A DNA stretch of 64,000 bases. Origin: Steroidobacter sp. (lineage in GTDB: Bacteria > Pseudomonadota > Gammaproteobacteria > Steroidobacterales > Steroidobacteraceae). Below, piece by piece: positions 35,667 to 44,037 of this stretch. A program made the position numbers and the translations under genes. Each line of letters starts with the position of its first letter. Position 1 is the stretch's first letter. The notes beneath the pieces are model-generated. The model did not search any database. It was not told where the DNA came from and saw nothing but the letters and a program-made list of their open reading frames with translations. The DNA is taken from contig JAICPY010000004.1 of assembly GCA_025929585.1 (NCBI GenBank), positions 1-64,000 on the forward strand. Direction: 5' to 3'.

Positions 35667-37145
35667 ATGAACGAAATCGCCGCGCGAGATTCGATGCAGG
35701 GTCCGCAACTCTTCGGCCATCCTCGCGGTTTGCTGACGTTGTTCCTCACCGAGATGTGGGAGCGCGCAACGTACTACGGCATGCGCGCGATCTTGATCTT
35801 GTTCATGACCGCTCTGATCGCGCAGGGTGGCCTGGGGTTGGACGACAAGACCGCAAGCTCTATCTATGGCCTGTACATCTCGGCGACTTATCTGTCCTCG
35901 CTGTGGGGCGGCTGGGTCGCAGATCGCTTGATCGGACAACAGCGCGCGATCATCTACGGTGGTGTATTGATCACGATCGGCAACGCGCTACTGGTCGTAA
36001 GCAACACCGGATTCTTTTTTGTCGGTCTCGCCATCATCGTGTTCGGAACCGGACTGCTCAAGCCGAACATCAGTGCGATCGTCGCGCAGCTTTATCCAGA
36101 AGGTGGCTCGCGGCGCGATGCAGGATTCTCCATTTTTTACATGGGCATCAACGTCGGTGCTTTTCTAGGCCAACTTCTAGTGCCGATCATCGCCGCAGCC
36201 GCGGGATGGAAAATCGGCTTCGTGGTGCCGGCGCTCGGAATGGCATTTGGCGTCTCGCAGTTCATTCTTGGCCGCAAGCATCTTCACAACGCGGGCGCTC
36301 AACCACCCGGACAGCCTGCAGGATGGTGGCCGGTATATGGGCTCGTGATCGTCGCGCTCATCATCGTCGTCCTTGGGTTTACAGGGACGGTCACGTTCAA
36401 TCCCACCGCAATCGCAGTGACGGCCAATTGGGCCATGATCGCACTTGCGGCGGCGTATTTTGCTTACCTGCTTTTGTTCGCAGGGCTCGATCGTATCGAG
36501 AAGGGCCGAACGCTCGCGATGATTGCTTTGTTCATCGCTTGCGCGATGTTTTGGGCTGGCTTCGAGCAAGCGGGCGCATCTTTCACACTGTTCGCGGAGC
36601 GCTATACGGACCGCAACATTTTTGGCTGGGAAATTCCTGGTGGCGCAGTGCAAGGCGCGAACTCACTGTTCATCATCATTTTCGCTCCCATCTTCGCCTC
36701 GATATGGGTCGCGTTGGGCAGACGCAACCTCGACCCTTCGGCACCGGCGAAATTTGCGCTGGGTTTGATTCTGATGGGCATGGGCTTTCTGGTGATGTTC
36801 TTCGCTGCGGGCTTGGTCGTGAGCGGCGAGAAAGTACTGCCAACCTGGCTTTTGATCACCTATCTCTTTCACACGTTCGGTGAGCTGTGCCTAAGTCCAG
36901 TCGGATTGAGCTCGATGACGAAACTCGCGCCACCGCGCTTCGTGGGCCAAGTGATGGGAGTTTGGTTTCTCGCCACCGCGATCGGCAACAACTTGGCTGG
37001 ACAGTTTGCAGGCGAGATCGATCCCAACAATCTGCCGGCGATGCCTGGCGCGTATCTGTACCTATTCTGGTGGGGCACGATTGCAGGCCTGGTTCTACTC
37101 GCGCTTACGCCTTTCATCAAACGTCTAATGGGCGGCGTGAAGTGA
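35667..37145 (+). CDS. POT/PTR2 family proton-coupled peptide transporter
   Basis: This is a 12- to 14-helix transporter that imports di- and tripeptides with protons. The diagnostic EMWERATYYGMRAIL (ExxERxxYY motif) is near the N-terminus, and GTGLLKPNISAIVAQLYPE and a FYMGINVGAFLGQ segment are the second PTR2 signature. The ATG at 35667 is preferred because GGAG lies 12 bases upstream; GTG at 35649 would add six residues. It precedes an M2 peptidyl-dipeptidase and an OPT transporter, suggesting one peptide-utilisation unit. Confidence 0.92.
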   Translation: MNEIAARDSMQGPQLFGHPRGLLTLFLTEMWERATYYGMRAILILFMTALIAQGGLGLDDKTASSIYGLYISATYLSSLWGGWVADRLIGQQRAIIYGGVLITIGNALLVVSNTGFFFVGLAIIVFGTGLLKPNISAIVAQLYPEGGSRRDAGFSIFYMGINVGAFLGQLLVPIIAAAAGWKIGFVVPALGMAFGVSQFILGRKHLHNAGAQPPGQPAGWWPVYGLVIVALIIVVLGFTGTVTFNPTAIAVTANWAMIALAAAYFAYLLLFAGLDRIEKGRTLAMIALFIACAMFWAGFEQAGASFTLFAERYTDRNIFGWEIPGGAVQGANSLFIIIFAPIFASIWVALGRRNLDPSAPAKFALGLILMGMGFLVMFFAAGLVVSGEKVLPTWLLITYLFHTFGELCLSPVGLSSMTKLAPPRFVGQVMGVWFLATAIGNNLAGQFAGEIDPNNLPAMPGAYLYLFWWGTIAGLVLLALTPFIKRLMGGVK

Positions 37146-37168
37146 TCTACTCCATAGGAGATTGGCGC

Positions 37169-39013
37169 ATGAATTCGGATCGAGATCGGTTGATGCAGAG
37201 AATCTGCATGGCTTGCCGAACTGCTCTAGGCACGGCAATCGTCCTCGCCATTGCGGGATGTAGCCGAACCGAACAACCTGAACAAGCACGTGAAGATGCG
37301 CCTGCGTTCGTCGAGCGTATCAACCGCGAGATGGCGGAGCGCGGTCACGAGCTGGGCGCCGCAGCCTTCACGTATGCCACGTATATCAACCCGGATACGG
37401 AATTCTTGAATTCCAAAGCGAACGAGCGTTATCTCGAATATTTCTCGAATGCGGTAGAGCAGGCGAAGGCGTTTGAAGGTCAATCGTTGGATTCGACCAG
37501 TGCGCGAGCCATCAAGCTTCTCAAACTAGGTGTATCTGCACCTGCGCCAAAGGATCCGCAGAAGCGCGCGCAACTCTCAGCGCTCGCCTCGAAGATGGAA
37601 GGAATGTACGGCGCCGCGAAGTACTGCCCGCAAGGTCCTGAATCCTGCAAAGACCAAATCGAGCTCACGCAAACCATGGCCGAGAGTCGTGATTACGAGG
37701 CGCTCAAAGAGGCGTGGTCGGGCTGGCATTCCACGGCGCGTCCAATGCGCGAGGAATACGCGAACTTCGTCGAGCTCGCCAATGAAGGCGCACGCGAACT
37801 GGGCTTCAGCGACTTGGGTGCGATGTGGCGCTCGAACTACGATATGCAGCCGGATGAGTTCACGCAGGAAGCCTCGCGCTTATGGGGCCAAGTGAAGCCG
37901 CTCTATGGGGCTTTGCATTGCTACGTGCGTGACAGACTGCAAGACACGTACGGTGAGGACAAAGTGCCGAGCGACAAACCTATCCCTGCGCACCTGCTCG
38001 GCAACATGTGGGCGCAGCAGTGGGCGGAGATCTATCCGCTGGTCGAACCTTATCCTGGTGTCTCGGATCTCGATATCACCGCGGCGTTGAAGAAGCAAAA
38101 GTACGATGCGGTGCGCATCACTCGAGCAGCCGAAAGCTTCTATGTCTCTTTAGGCTTTCCGAAGCTCCCGCAGTCCTTCTGGGAGCGTTCGATGCTGACG
38201 AAGCCTGCCGATCGCGAGGTGCAATGCCATGCGAGCGCCTGGCATATGGATGCGAACGAGGACGTTCGCATCAAGCAATGCATCGAGGCTACGCAGGAAG
38301 AACTGATGACGGTCTATCACGAGCTCGGACACGTGTATTACTACCTCGCGTACAAGGACCAGCCGTATCTGTTCCAAAGCGGAGCGCACGATGGCTTTCA
38401 TGAGGCGATTGGCGATACGGTCAATCTTTCGATGACGCCCGCGTACTTGCATGAGATCGGCTTGATTGGGCCCGTGAAGCGCAATGACCAATCGACGATC
38501 AATCAACAGATGAAGATCGCCCTGGATAAGATCGCGTTCTTGCCTTTCGGGAAGCTGATCGATGAGTGGCGTTGGAAAGTATTCTCAGGCGAGGTGAAGC
38601 CGGAGAACTACAACGCTGCTTGGTGGGAACTGCGCGAGCAGTACCAAGGCGTATCCGCACCGGTGCCGCGAAGCGAGGAAGATTTCGATCCAGGTGCGAA
38701 GTACCACATTCCGGGCAACACGCCCTACACCCGCTATTTCCTGTCCTTCATCTTGCAGTTTCAGTTTCACAAAGCGCTGTGCGAAGCAGCCGGTCACCAA
38801 GGACCGCTGCACGAGTGTTCCGTGTACGGCAACGAAGAAGCGGGTCGTCGCTTCCGTGAGATGCTTGCGATGGGACAAAGCCAACCCTGGCAACAAACAC
38901 TCGAGAAGCTCACTGGCACGCGCGAGATGGATGCCTCCGCGATCACCGAATATTTCGCGCCGCTGTTGAGCTGGTTAGAGGAGCAAAACAAAGGCAAGCA
39001 ATGCGGGTGGTGA
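37169..39013 (+). CDS. M2 family peptidyl-dipeptidase A (ACE-like) lipoprotein
   Basis: This zinc metalloprotease releases dipeptides from peptide C-termini. The start at 37169 has TAGGAG eight bases upstream; a longer frame would read through the end of the transporter gene. Lipobox-like IAGC (Cys31) predicts a lipoprotein. Zinc site: H384-E-L-G-H388 and E412 in HDGFHEAIGD, spacing identical to human ACE. Length is 614 residues, close to a single ACE domain. It probably works in the periplasm, feeding dipeptides to the POT transporter encoded 23 bases upstream. Confidence 0.95.
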   Translation: MNSDRDRLMQRICMACRTALGTAIVLAIAGCSRTEQPEQAREDAPAFVERINREMAERGHELGAAAFTYATYINPDTEFLNSKANERYLEYFSNAVEQAKAFEGQSLDSTSARAIKLLKLGVSAPAPKDPQKRAQLSALASKMEGMYGAAKYCPQGPESCKDQIELTQTMAESRDYEALKEAWSGWHSTARPMREEYANFVELANEGARELGFSDLGAMWRSNYDMQPDEFTQEASRLWGQVKPLYGALHCYVRDRLQDTYGEDKVPSDKPIPAHLLGNMWAQQWAEIYPLVEPYPGVSDLDITAALKKQKYDAVRITRAAESFYVSLGFPKLPQSFWERSMLTKPADREVQCHASAWHMDANEDVRIKQCIEATQEELMTVYHELGHVYYYLAYKDQPYLFQSGAHDGFHEAIGDTVNLSMTPAYLHEIGLIGPVKRNDQSTINQQMKIALDKIAFLPFGKLIDEWRWKVFSGEVKPENYNAAWWELREQYQGVSAPVPRSEEDFDPGAKYHIPGNTPYTRYFLSFILQFQFHKALCEAAGHQGPLHECSVYGNEEAGRRFREMLAMGQSQPWQQTLEKLTGTREMDASAITEYFAPLLSWLEEQNKGKQCGW

Positions 39014-39120
39014 GGAAGAGTTTGCAGTCTGCTGTGCCTGATCTGCAGCAAGAAAGAGCGTACTGACTCCACTCATCAGCCCACGTGCCGAGCGTCACGA
39101 CGACTCAAGAGAACAAAACT

Positions 39121-41058
39121 ATGAACACGACTCCTGGCCCTCAGCTCACGCCGCGCGCCATTGTCCTTTCGATCGTACTCGCAATGATCTTGGCGGCGGC
39201 GAACACCTATCTAGGATTGTTCGCCGGCCTCACGATCGCCACCGCGATCCCTGCAGCCGTCGTTTCCATGGCGGTTCTCAGAGTGCTCGGTGGCGGTCAT
39301 ATCCTCGAGAACAACATCGTTCAGACAGGAGCATCGGCAGGCTCTTCGATCGCTGCAGGAGTGATCTTCACGATTCCGGCTTTGGTGATCCTCGGTTACT
39401 GGGACGACTTCAAATACTCCTGGGTGCTCGCGATAGCGGGGCTCGGCGGTGTGCTCGGCGTATTCTTCTCCGTGCCCTTGCGTCGCTCGCTTATCGTCGA
39501 TCAGCAGCTCGCATTTCCCGAAGGCAAGGCGGCGGCAGAGGTCTTGAAGACCGGTGAGAATCCTTCTCAGGGCATCAAGGTGCTTGCCGGCGCTGCCGGT
39601 CTCGGCGGCCTCATCAAGCTGTTTGGGGCAAGCGGCTTGCGTCTGGTCCCTGATGCAGCAGCACACGGTTCCTTCGCAGGCAACGCGATCGCGTATATCG
39701 GAACGAACCTTTCGCCAGCGCTGCTGGGTGTCGGCTACATCGTCGGATTGAACATCGGCATCGTTGTGGTCGCGGGCGGCATCATTTCTTGGAATATCGC
39801 GATTCCCATTTTCAGCGCTTACTTTCTCGATACTGATCCCGCGCTGGCGGCGACTGTTGCTGGCTTGCGCGCTGAGGACGCCGCGGGCGCGATCTGGAGT
39901 GCGAAGATTCGCTATCTCGGGGTCGGTGCAATGTTGATCGGCGGTATCTGGACCTTAGTGGCGCTGCGCAACTCACTGATGTCGGGGATCCGCAGTGGCC
40001 TCGCGGCAACGCGCGCGGGTGCGGCGAAGATCGTAGACCATACCGAGCAGGACATGCCGATGCGAGCGGTGCTGGTCGGATTGGTCGTCTTCACATTACC
40101 TCTCGGCGCGCTGTATCACGCGATCGTGCGTGACTTCACCGTTTCGATACCGATGACCATCATCATGATCGTCGCGGGTTTCTTGTTCAGCTCAGTATCC
40201 GCGTACATGGCCGGACTGGTTGGCTCGTCTAACAATCCCGTTTCCGGCATCACGATTGGAACGATCTTGTTTGCGTCGCTCGTGCTCACGTTCTTGATGG
40301 GCCGCGATGCTTCGCTCGGTCCTGTCGCGGCCATCATGATTGGTGCCGTCGTTTGTTGTGCAGCGGCCATCGCCGGCGACAACCTTCAGGATCTGAAGTG
40401 CGGATACATGGTGGGCGCGACACCGTGGCGTCAACAAACGATGCTGGCGATCGGCGCGATTTCCTGCGCCTTGGTCATGGCTCCAGTACTCAACCTCTTG
40501 GCCAAAGCGTATGGCATAGGCGTGCCGACTGAAGATCATCCCAATCCGTTGCTCGCTCCGCAGGCCACATTGATGGCTTCGGTCGCACGCGGATTGTTCG
40601 GCGGAGAACTACCGTGGAATTTGATTTGGATTGGCGCGGCGATCGGTGCCGTCATCATTGCGATCGATGAGGTGCAAAAGAAGCGCCAAGCAAACTTCCG
40701 CGTGCCCGTGCTGGCTGCAGCGGTGGGAATTTATCTCCCGCTGGATCTGACCGTGCCCATCTTCCTCGGCGGACTACTCGCACACATCGTGGAACGCACC
40801 GTGCACTCGCGCACCGGATCCACCGACGTGGAACGCATTCACCGCAGAGGCGTATTGTTCTCCGCGGGGCTCATCACCGGTGAGGCGTTGACGGGAATCA
40901 TCATTGCGGCACCGATCGTGTACTCGGGACGCGCTGACGTGCTTGCGTTACCGGCCAGCCTGCAGTTTGGAGAAGGCATTGGCCTGATTATTTTGGCGAT
41001 TGTCGCTTATATGCTGTATCGAATCGCAGCCGCGAGCGCAAAGGAAATCACGCAGTAG
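39121..41058 (+). CDS. OPT family oligopeptide transporter
   Basis: This 645-residue protein has about 14-16 hydrophobic segments and OPT signatures such as LAAANTYLGLFAGLTIATAIPA (core LGLFAGLTIATAIP), NNIVQTGASAGSSIAAG and SNNPVSGITIG. OPT proteins move peptides or metal chelates, usually with protons. ATG at 39121 is chosen; GTG at 39085 would add 12 residues. It follows the M2 peptidase gene by 107 bases, completing a peptide-uptake cluster. The substrate is not deducible. Confidence 0.9.
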   Translation: MNTTPGPQLTPRAIVLSIVLAMILAAANTYLGLFAGLTIATAIPAAVVSMAVLRVLGGGHILENNIVQTGASAGSSIAAGVIFTIPALVILGYWDDFKYSWVLAIAGLGGVLGVFFSVPLRRSLIVDQQLAFPEGKAAAEVLKTGENPSQGIKVLAGAAGLGGLIKLFGASGLRLVPDAAAHGSFAGNAIAYIGTNLSPALLGVGYIVGLNIGIVVVAGGIISWNIAIPIFSAYFLDTDPALAATVAGLRAEDAAGAIWSAKIRYLGVGAMLIGGIWTLVALRNSLMSGIRSGLAATRAGAAKIVDHTEQDMPMRAVLVGLVVFTLPLGALYHAIVRDFTVSIPMTIIMIVAGFLFSSVSAYMAGLVGSSNNPVSGITIGTILFASLVLTFLMGRDASLGPVAAIMIGAVVCCAAAIAGDNLQDLKCGYMVGATPWRQQTMLAIGAISCALVMAPVLNLLAKAYGIGVPTEDHPNPLLAPQATLMASVARGLFGGELPWNLIWIGAAIGAVIIAIDEVQKKRQANFRVPVLAAAVGIYLPLDLTVPIFLGGLLAHIVERTVHSRTGSTDVERIHRRGVLFSAGLITGEALTGIIIAAPIVYSGRADVLALPASLQFGEGIGLIILAIVAYMLYRIAAASAKEITQ

Positions 41059-41062
41059 CTTT

Positions 41063-41434
41063 TCAGCGTTTGCTGGTCATCACTTCGAACTTGCCACTGT
41101 CGCTGATGAGTCCTGAGGCCGCCCAGGAAGTGACACTGACCACAATCGATGCGCCGAGCGCGGTCCAGAAGCTGCTGATCTGAAAACCGGTCAGCAACCA
41201 TGCAACGAGGGCGACCATCGCGGCGTTGATCACGAGCAAGAAAAGACCCAACGTTAGCAGCGTCAGTGGCAGCGTTAGGATGACCGCGATAGGCCTGATG
41301 ACTGCGTTGACAATTCCCAGCAGCAATGCGGCGATCAGCAACGTCGTCGCGCTGTCGAACTGCATGCCGGCAAAGATCTGAGTGGCGATCCACAAACCTG
41401 CCGCCACAATTGCAACGCGTAAAATGAAGGCCAT
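41063..41434 (-). CDS. YvlD-type small membrane protein (Phage_holin_4_2 family)
   Basis: This is a 123-residue protein with four hydrophobic helices. The stretches GIVNAVIRPIAVILTLPL and LGLFLLVINAAMVAL match the YvlD/phage_holin_4_2 domain. Despite the name the family is chromosomal, and there is no phage context here. Function is unknown. It is convergent with the OPT gene only 4 bases apart. Confidence 0.85.
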   Translation of the reverse strand: MAFILRVAIVAAGLWIATQIFAGMQFDSATTLLIAALLLGIVNAVIRPIAVILTLPLTLLTLGLFLLVINAAMVALVAWLLTGFQISSFWTALGASIVVSVTSWAASGLISDSGKFEVMTSKR

Positions 41435-41545
41435 CGTGACTTCCTCGAATCCAGTGATGAGGCGCTGAGTGCGGATGACGAAATAGTCGTGGTCGAGATT
41501 CTATTCTCACGGTGTCACCGCGTCACCTGACCGCATAGCCAACGC

Positions 41546-42580
41546 CTACTGGGCGTCCGCTCCGCGCCGCAGATCTAGGTCCTGCTGCATTCGCTGGCTG
41601 GCTAGAATCATCAATTCCTTTGGATATAAATGATCTGCCGGAAAGTTCGCTATACCGACGCTGACGTTCGCTCGGATCAAGCGATTAGCAACGGATACAG
41701 TGCCCGCATAAACCATATTACGGATGCGCTGAGCAACTGCCGTGGCGGTTTCCGTGTTGCATTCGATGCACAGCACGACGAACTCATCCCCGCCAAGTCG
41801 GGCAGCGATGTCGGAAGCTCGGACTGAACGGGTTATCGCGGCGGCCACGGCATTGATGATCAAGTTGCCGGCTTCGTGACCGAGCGTTTCGTTGATGTGC
41901 GTAAGATTGTCTACATCGACCATCACGAGCGAGTAGGTTCGTCCGAATCGCTCTGCCTTGCGATGCTCCTGCTGCAATACGTTCTCGAACGCACGAAAAT
42001 TGAGGAGTCCAGTCAATGTGTCCGTCGAGGCAAGGTCGCGAATTCGGCGGTCCGCGTGCTGCATCTTCTCAACCAATGTTGCGAGTAGCAGTGCCACGAC
42101 GGCGCCAGGTGTGAAGACACTAACTAGCAGGACGCCGAACTCCGTACTTCTCAGATCGATCTGCGCAGTGAGCGAACCGAGCAAGAAACCCAGTGCCGCA
42201 ATCAAGCCAGCAAACGCCACCACTGCCCACCACCGCGCGAATACGATCGCCGCACCAGCAAGCGGCAGGGTGTAGAGCGCAGTCAGCGAGCTATGTATCG
42301 AACCGCTAGATATCGCTAGCAAGGTGATCGCAGCCGTCATCAGCAGAAGATCCGCGCATTGCTGGAGCACGCGTCGAGCTCGGATTACGGGTAGGACGTG
42401 AGCGAGCACGACTACGCAAGCGAAGCCGGCAAGCGTTGCGACGGCAAGCAGCGGATTCGTTATGGAGCTGGGCACAAAAGCGAACTGTAGGACACCGATC
42501 GCAAGCACGAGGAGTTGCAGCGCGATCAGTGCGCGCATCGAAAACCTCCGTCGAGGATCGGCGACCTGCGATGACAGCAT
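41546..42580 (-). CDS. Membrane-bound diguanylate cyclase (GGDEF)
   Basis: Residues 15-170 form about six membrane helices (MASE-like sensor). A GGDEF domain follows from about 185 to 340. The active site LGGDEFVVL is intact (GGDEF 263-267) and an I-site R254-A-S-D257 precedes it by five residues, so cyclic-di-GMP synthesis with product inhibition is expected. The sensed signal is unknown. It lies next to ctpA and a second c-di-GMP gene at 44038. Confidence 0.9.
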   Translation of the reverse strand: MLSSQVADPRRRFSMRALIALQLLVLAIGVLQFAFVPSSITNPLLAVATLAGFACVVVLAHVLPVIRARRVLQQCADLLLMTAAITLLAISSGSIHSSLTALYTLPLAGAAIVFARWWAVVAFAGLIAALGFLLGSLTAQIDLRSTEFGVLLVSVFTPGAVVALLLATLVEKMQHADRRIRDLASTDTLTGLLNFRAFENVLQQEHRKAERFGRTYSLVMVDVDNLTHINETLGHEAGNLIINAVAAAITRSVRASDIAARLGGDEFVVLCIECNTETATAVAQRIRNMVYAGTVSVANRLIRANVSVGIANFPADHLYPKELMILASQRMQQDLDLRRGADAQ

Positions 42581-42673
42581 GAGCTTGATGGCCGTTCAGC
42601 GAGAAACTGCGGGCCATTGCGTACGGCCCAAATGTCTAACCCTCGCTAGACGCATCCGGCGGAGATTTGCACT

Positions 42674-43936
42674 TTATTCCGCCCGGCTTTGGCGGATGGT
42701 GCTCTGTTGCGTCAACAAGTTCAATGCGATGCGCAACTCATAGTCATCCTGAAGCTTGCCGAATATTGGCGCACGCGAATCGGCAGCTTTGATCTCTTCT
42801 TCGCTGATGATGTGATCGGGCAAGATTCCTGTCTGGTGAATCGATGCGCCGGAAGGGGTGAAATAGCGTGAAGTCGTCAGTTTGATGGCCTGCCCATTCG
42901 ACAAGGGCATGACGGTTTGAACCGAGCCTTTCCCGTAAGTTTTCTGCCCGACCAGCGTCGCGCGTTGATGATCGCGAAGCGCACCGGCGACGATCTCGGA
43001 AGCAGACGCGGAACCCGCATTCACTAACACCGTCATTGGCGCCCCTTCGAGCATGTCACCGGCTTGGGCATCCATCTCGAACTTGGCGTCCGCGGCGCGT
43101 CCGATCGCGCTGACAATCACACCATCATCTAGAAAGATATCGGAGACCCCGACCGCGGCTTCAAGTACTCCGCCCGGATTGTTGCGCAGATCGAGCACGA
43201 AACCTGTGAGCGGAGCGCCGTTCTCTTTCTTGAGTGCGCTCAGCGCACGCTCGACATCGCGCGTGGTCGTCTCGCTGAAGTGCGAGATGCGTACGTATCC
43301 CAATCCCGGTTCCAGTAACGCGCTGCGCACGCTATGCACTTGGACGCTCGCGCGCTCGAGCACGAATTCTAAAGGCTCGACCGTCTTGTCCCGCGTTATC
43401 GTAATCTTGACCTCGGTACCGCTCTCTCCGCGCATCCGATCGATGGTGTCATTCAGGTTCTCGGTATCGACCGGCACATCGTCCACAGCAACGATCATGT
43501 CCCCAGCGAGCACACCTGCCTGCGCGGCTGGCGAATCTTCGATCGCGTTGACGACGTTGACCGCGCCTTTCTCCAGCGTGACCTCTATGCCGACGCCCGA
43601 GTACTCACCTGAAGTGCTGATACGGACTTCATTGAATTGCTCTCGATCGAGATAGGCGGAATGCGGATCGAGATCGGCCATCATTCCGCGAATGGCAGCT
43701 TCGATCAGCTCTTTGTCAGAAACATCCTCGACGTATTCCTTGCGAACGTGCTCGAGCACTTCCGCAAGCAAGCGTGCGTCCTGCCATGGCACGGTCGAGG
43801 CGCGCTCGACCTTAGGTGCTGGCTCTTCGACGCTGCGCTCTGCCTTGACGGTGCGTCCAATCGAGATGCCAAAGCCGAGCACGACTCCCAGCATGAGAAT
43901 CATGGTCAGGCGAAATAGAACTGGCATTCGTGACAT
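42674..43936 (-). CDS. ctpA: Carboxyl-terminal processing peptidase (S41)
   Basis: CtpA-type proteases cleave periplasmic proteins near their C-termini and in Pseudomonas degrade cell-wall hydrolases. The start at 43936 gives a 33-residue membrane anchor (MSRMPVLFRLTMILMLGVVL); the upstream frame would add 94 unrelated residues. A PDZ domain (about 108-190) includes GVGIEVTLEKG. Catalytic Ser311 (GSASASEI) and Lys336 (TYGKGS) are spaced 25 apart, as in Prc. Length is 420 residues. envC, usually immediately upstream, is separated by a GGDEF-EAL gene. Confidence 0.95.
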   Translation of the reverse strand: MSRMPVLFRLTMILMLGVVLGFGISIGRTVKAERSVEEPAPKVERASTVPWQDARLLAEVLEHVRKEYVEDVSDKELIEAAIRGMMADLDPHSAYLDREQFNEVRISTSGEYSGVGIEVTLEKGAVNVVNAIEDSPAAQAGVLAGDMIVAVDDVPVDTENLNDTIDRMRGESGTEVKITITRDKTVEPLEFVLERASVQVHSVRSALLEPGLGYVRISHFSETTTRDVERALSALKKENGAPLTGFVLDLRNNPGGVLEAAVGVSDIFLDDGVIVSAIGRAADAKFEMDAQAGDMLEGAPMTVLVNAGSASASEIVAGALRDHQRATLVGQKTYGKGSVQTVMPLSNGQAIKLTTSRYFTPSGASIHQTGILPDHIISEEEIKAADSRAPIFGKLQDDYELRIALNLLTQQSTIRQSRAE

Positions 43937-44037
43937 GTGAGCGGATGGCTGCAGTGATGTTCCGAGATCAGGATAGAGCAGGAAGGGTCTGGGTTGAATG
44001 CGGCGGTGGCTGCAGCAATTTGCTGACGAGAACCACG

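Noticed and set aside
35756..36883. Long alternate frame within the POT transporter gene
   Set aside because: Arg-rich composition without hydrophobic segments; it shadows the real gene in another frame.
36887..37168. N-terminal extension of the M2 peptidase
   Set aside because: It would overlap the POT transporter gene, while TAGGAG and a lipoprotein signal support the start at 37169.
41063..41434. Holin-family protein as evidence of a prophage
   Set aside because: The family is chromosomal and no other phage genes are present.
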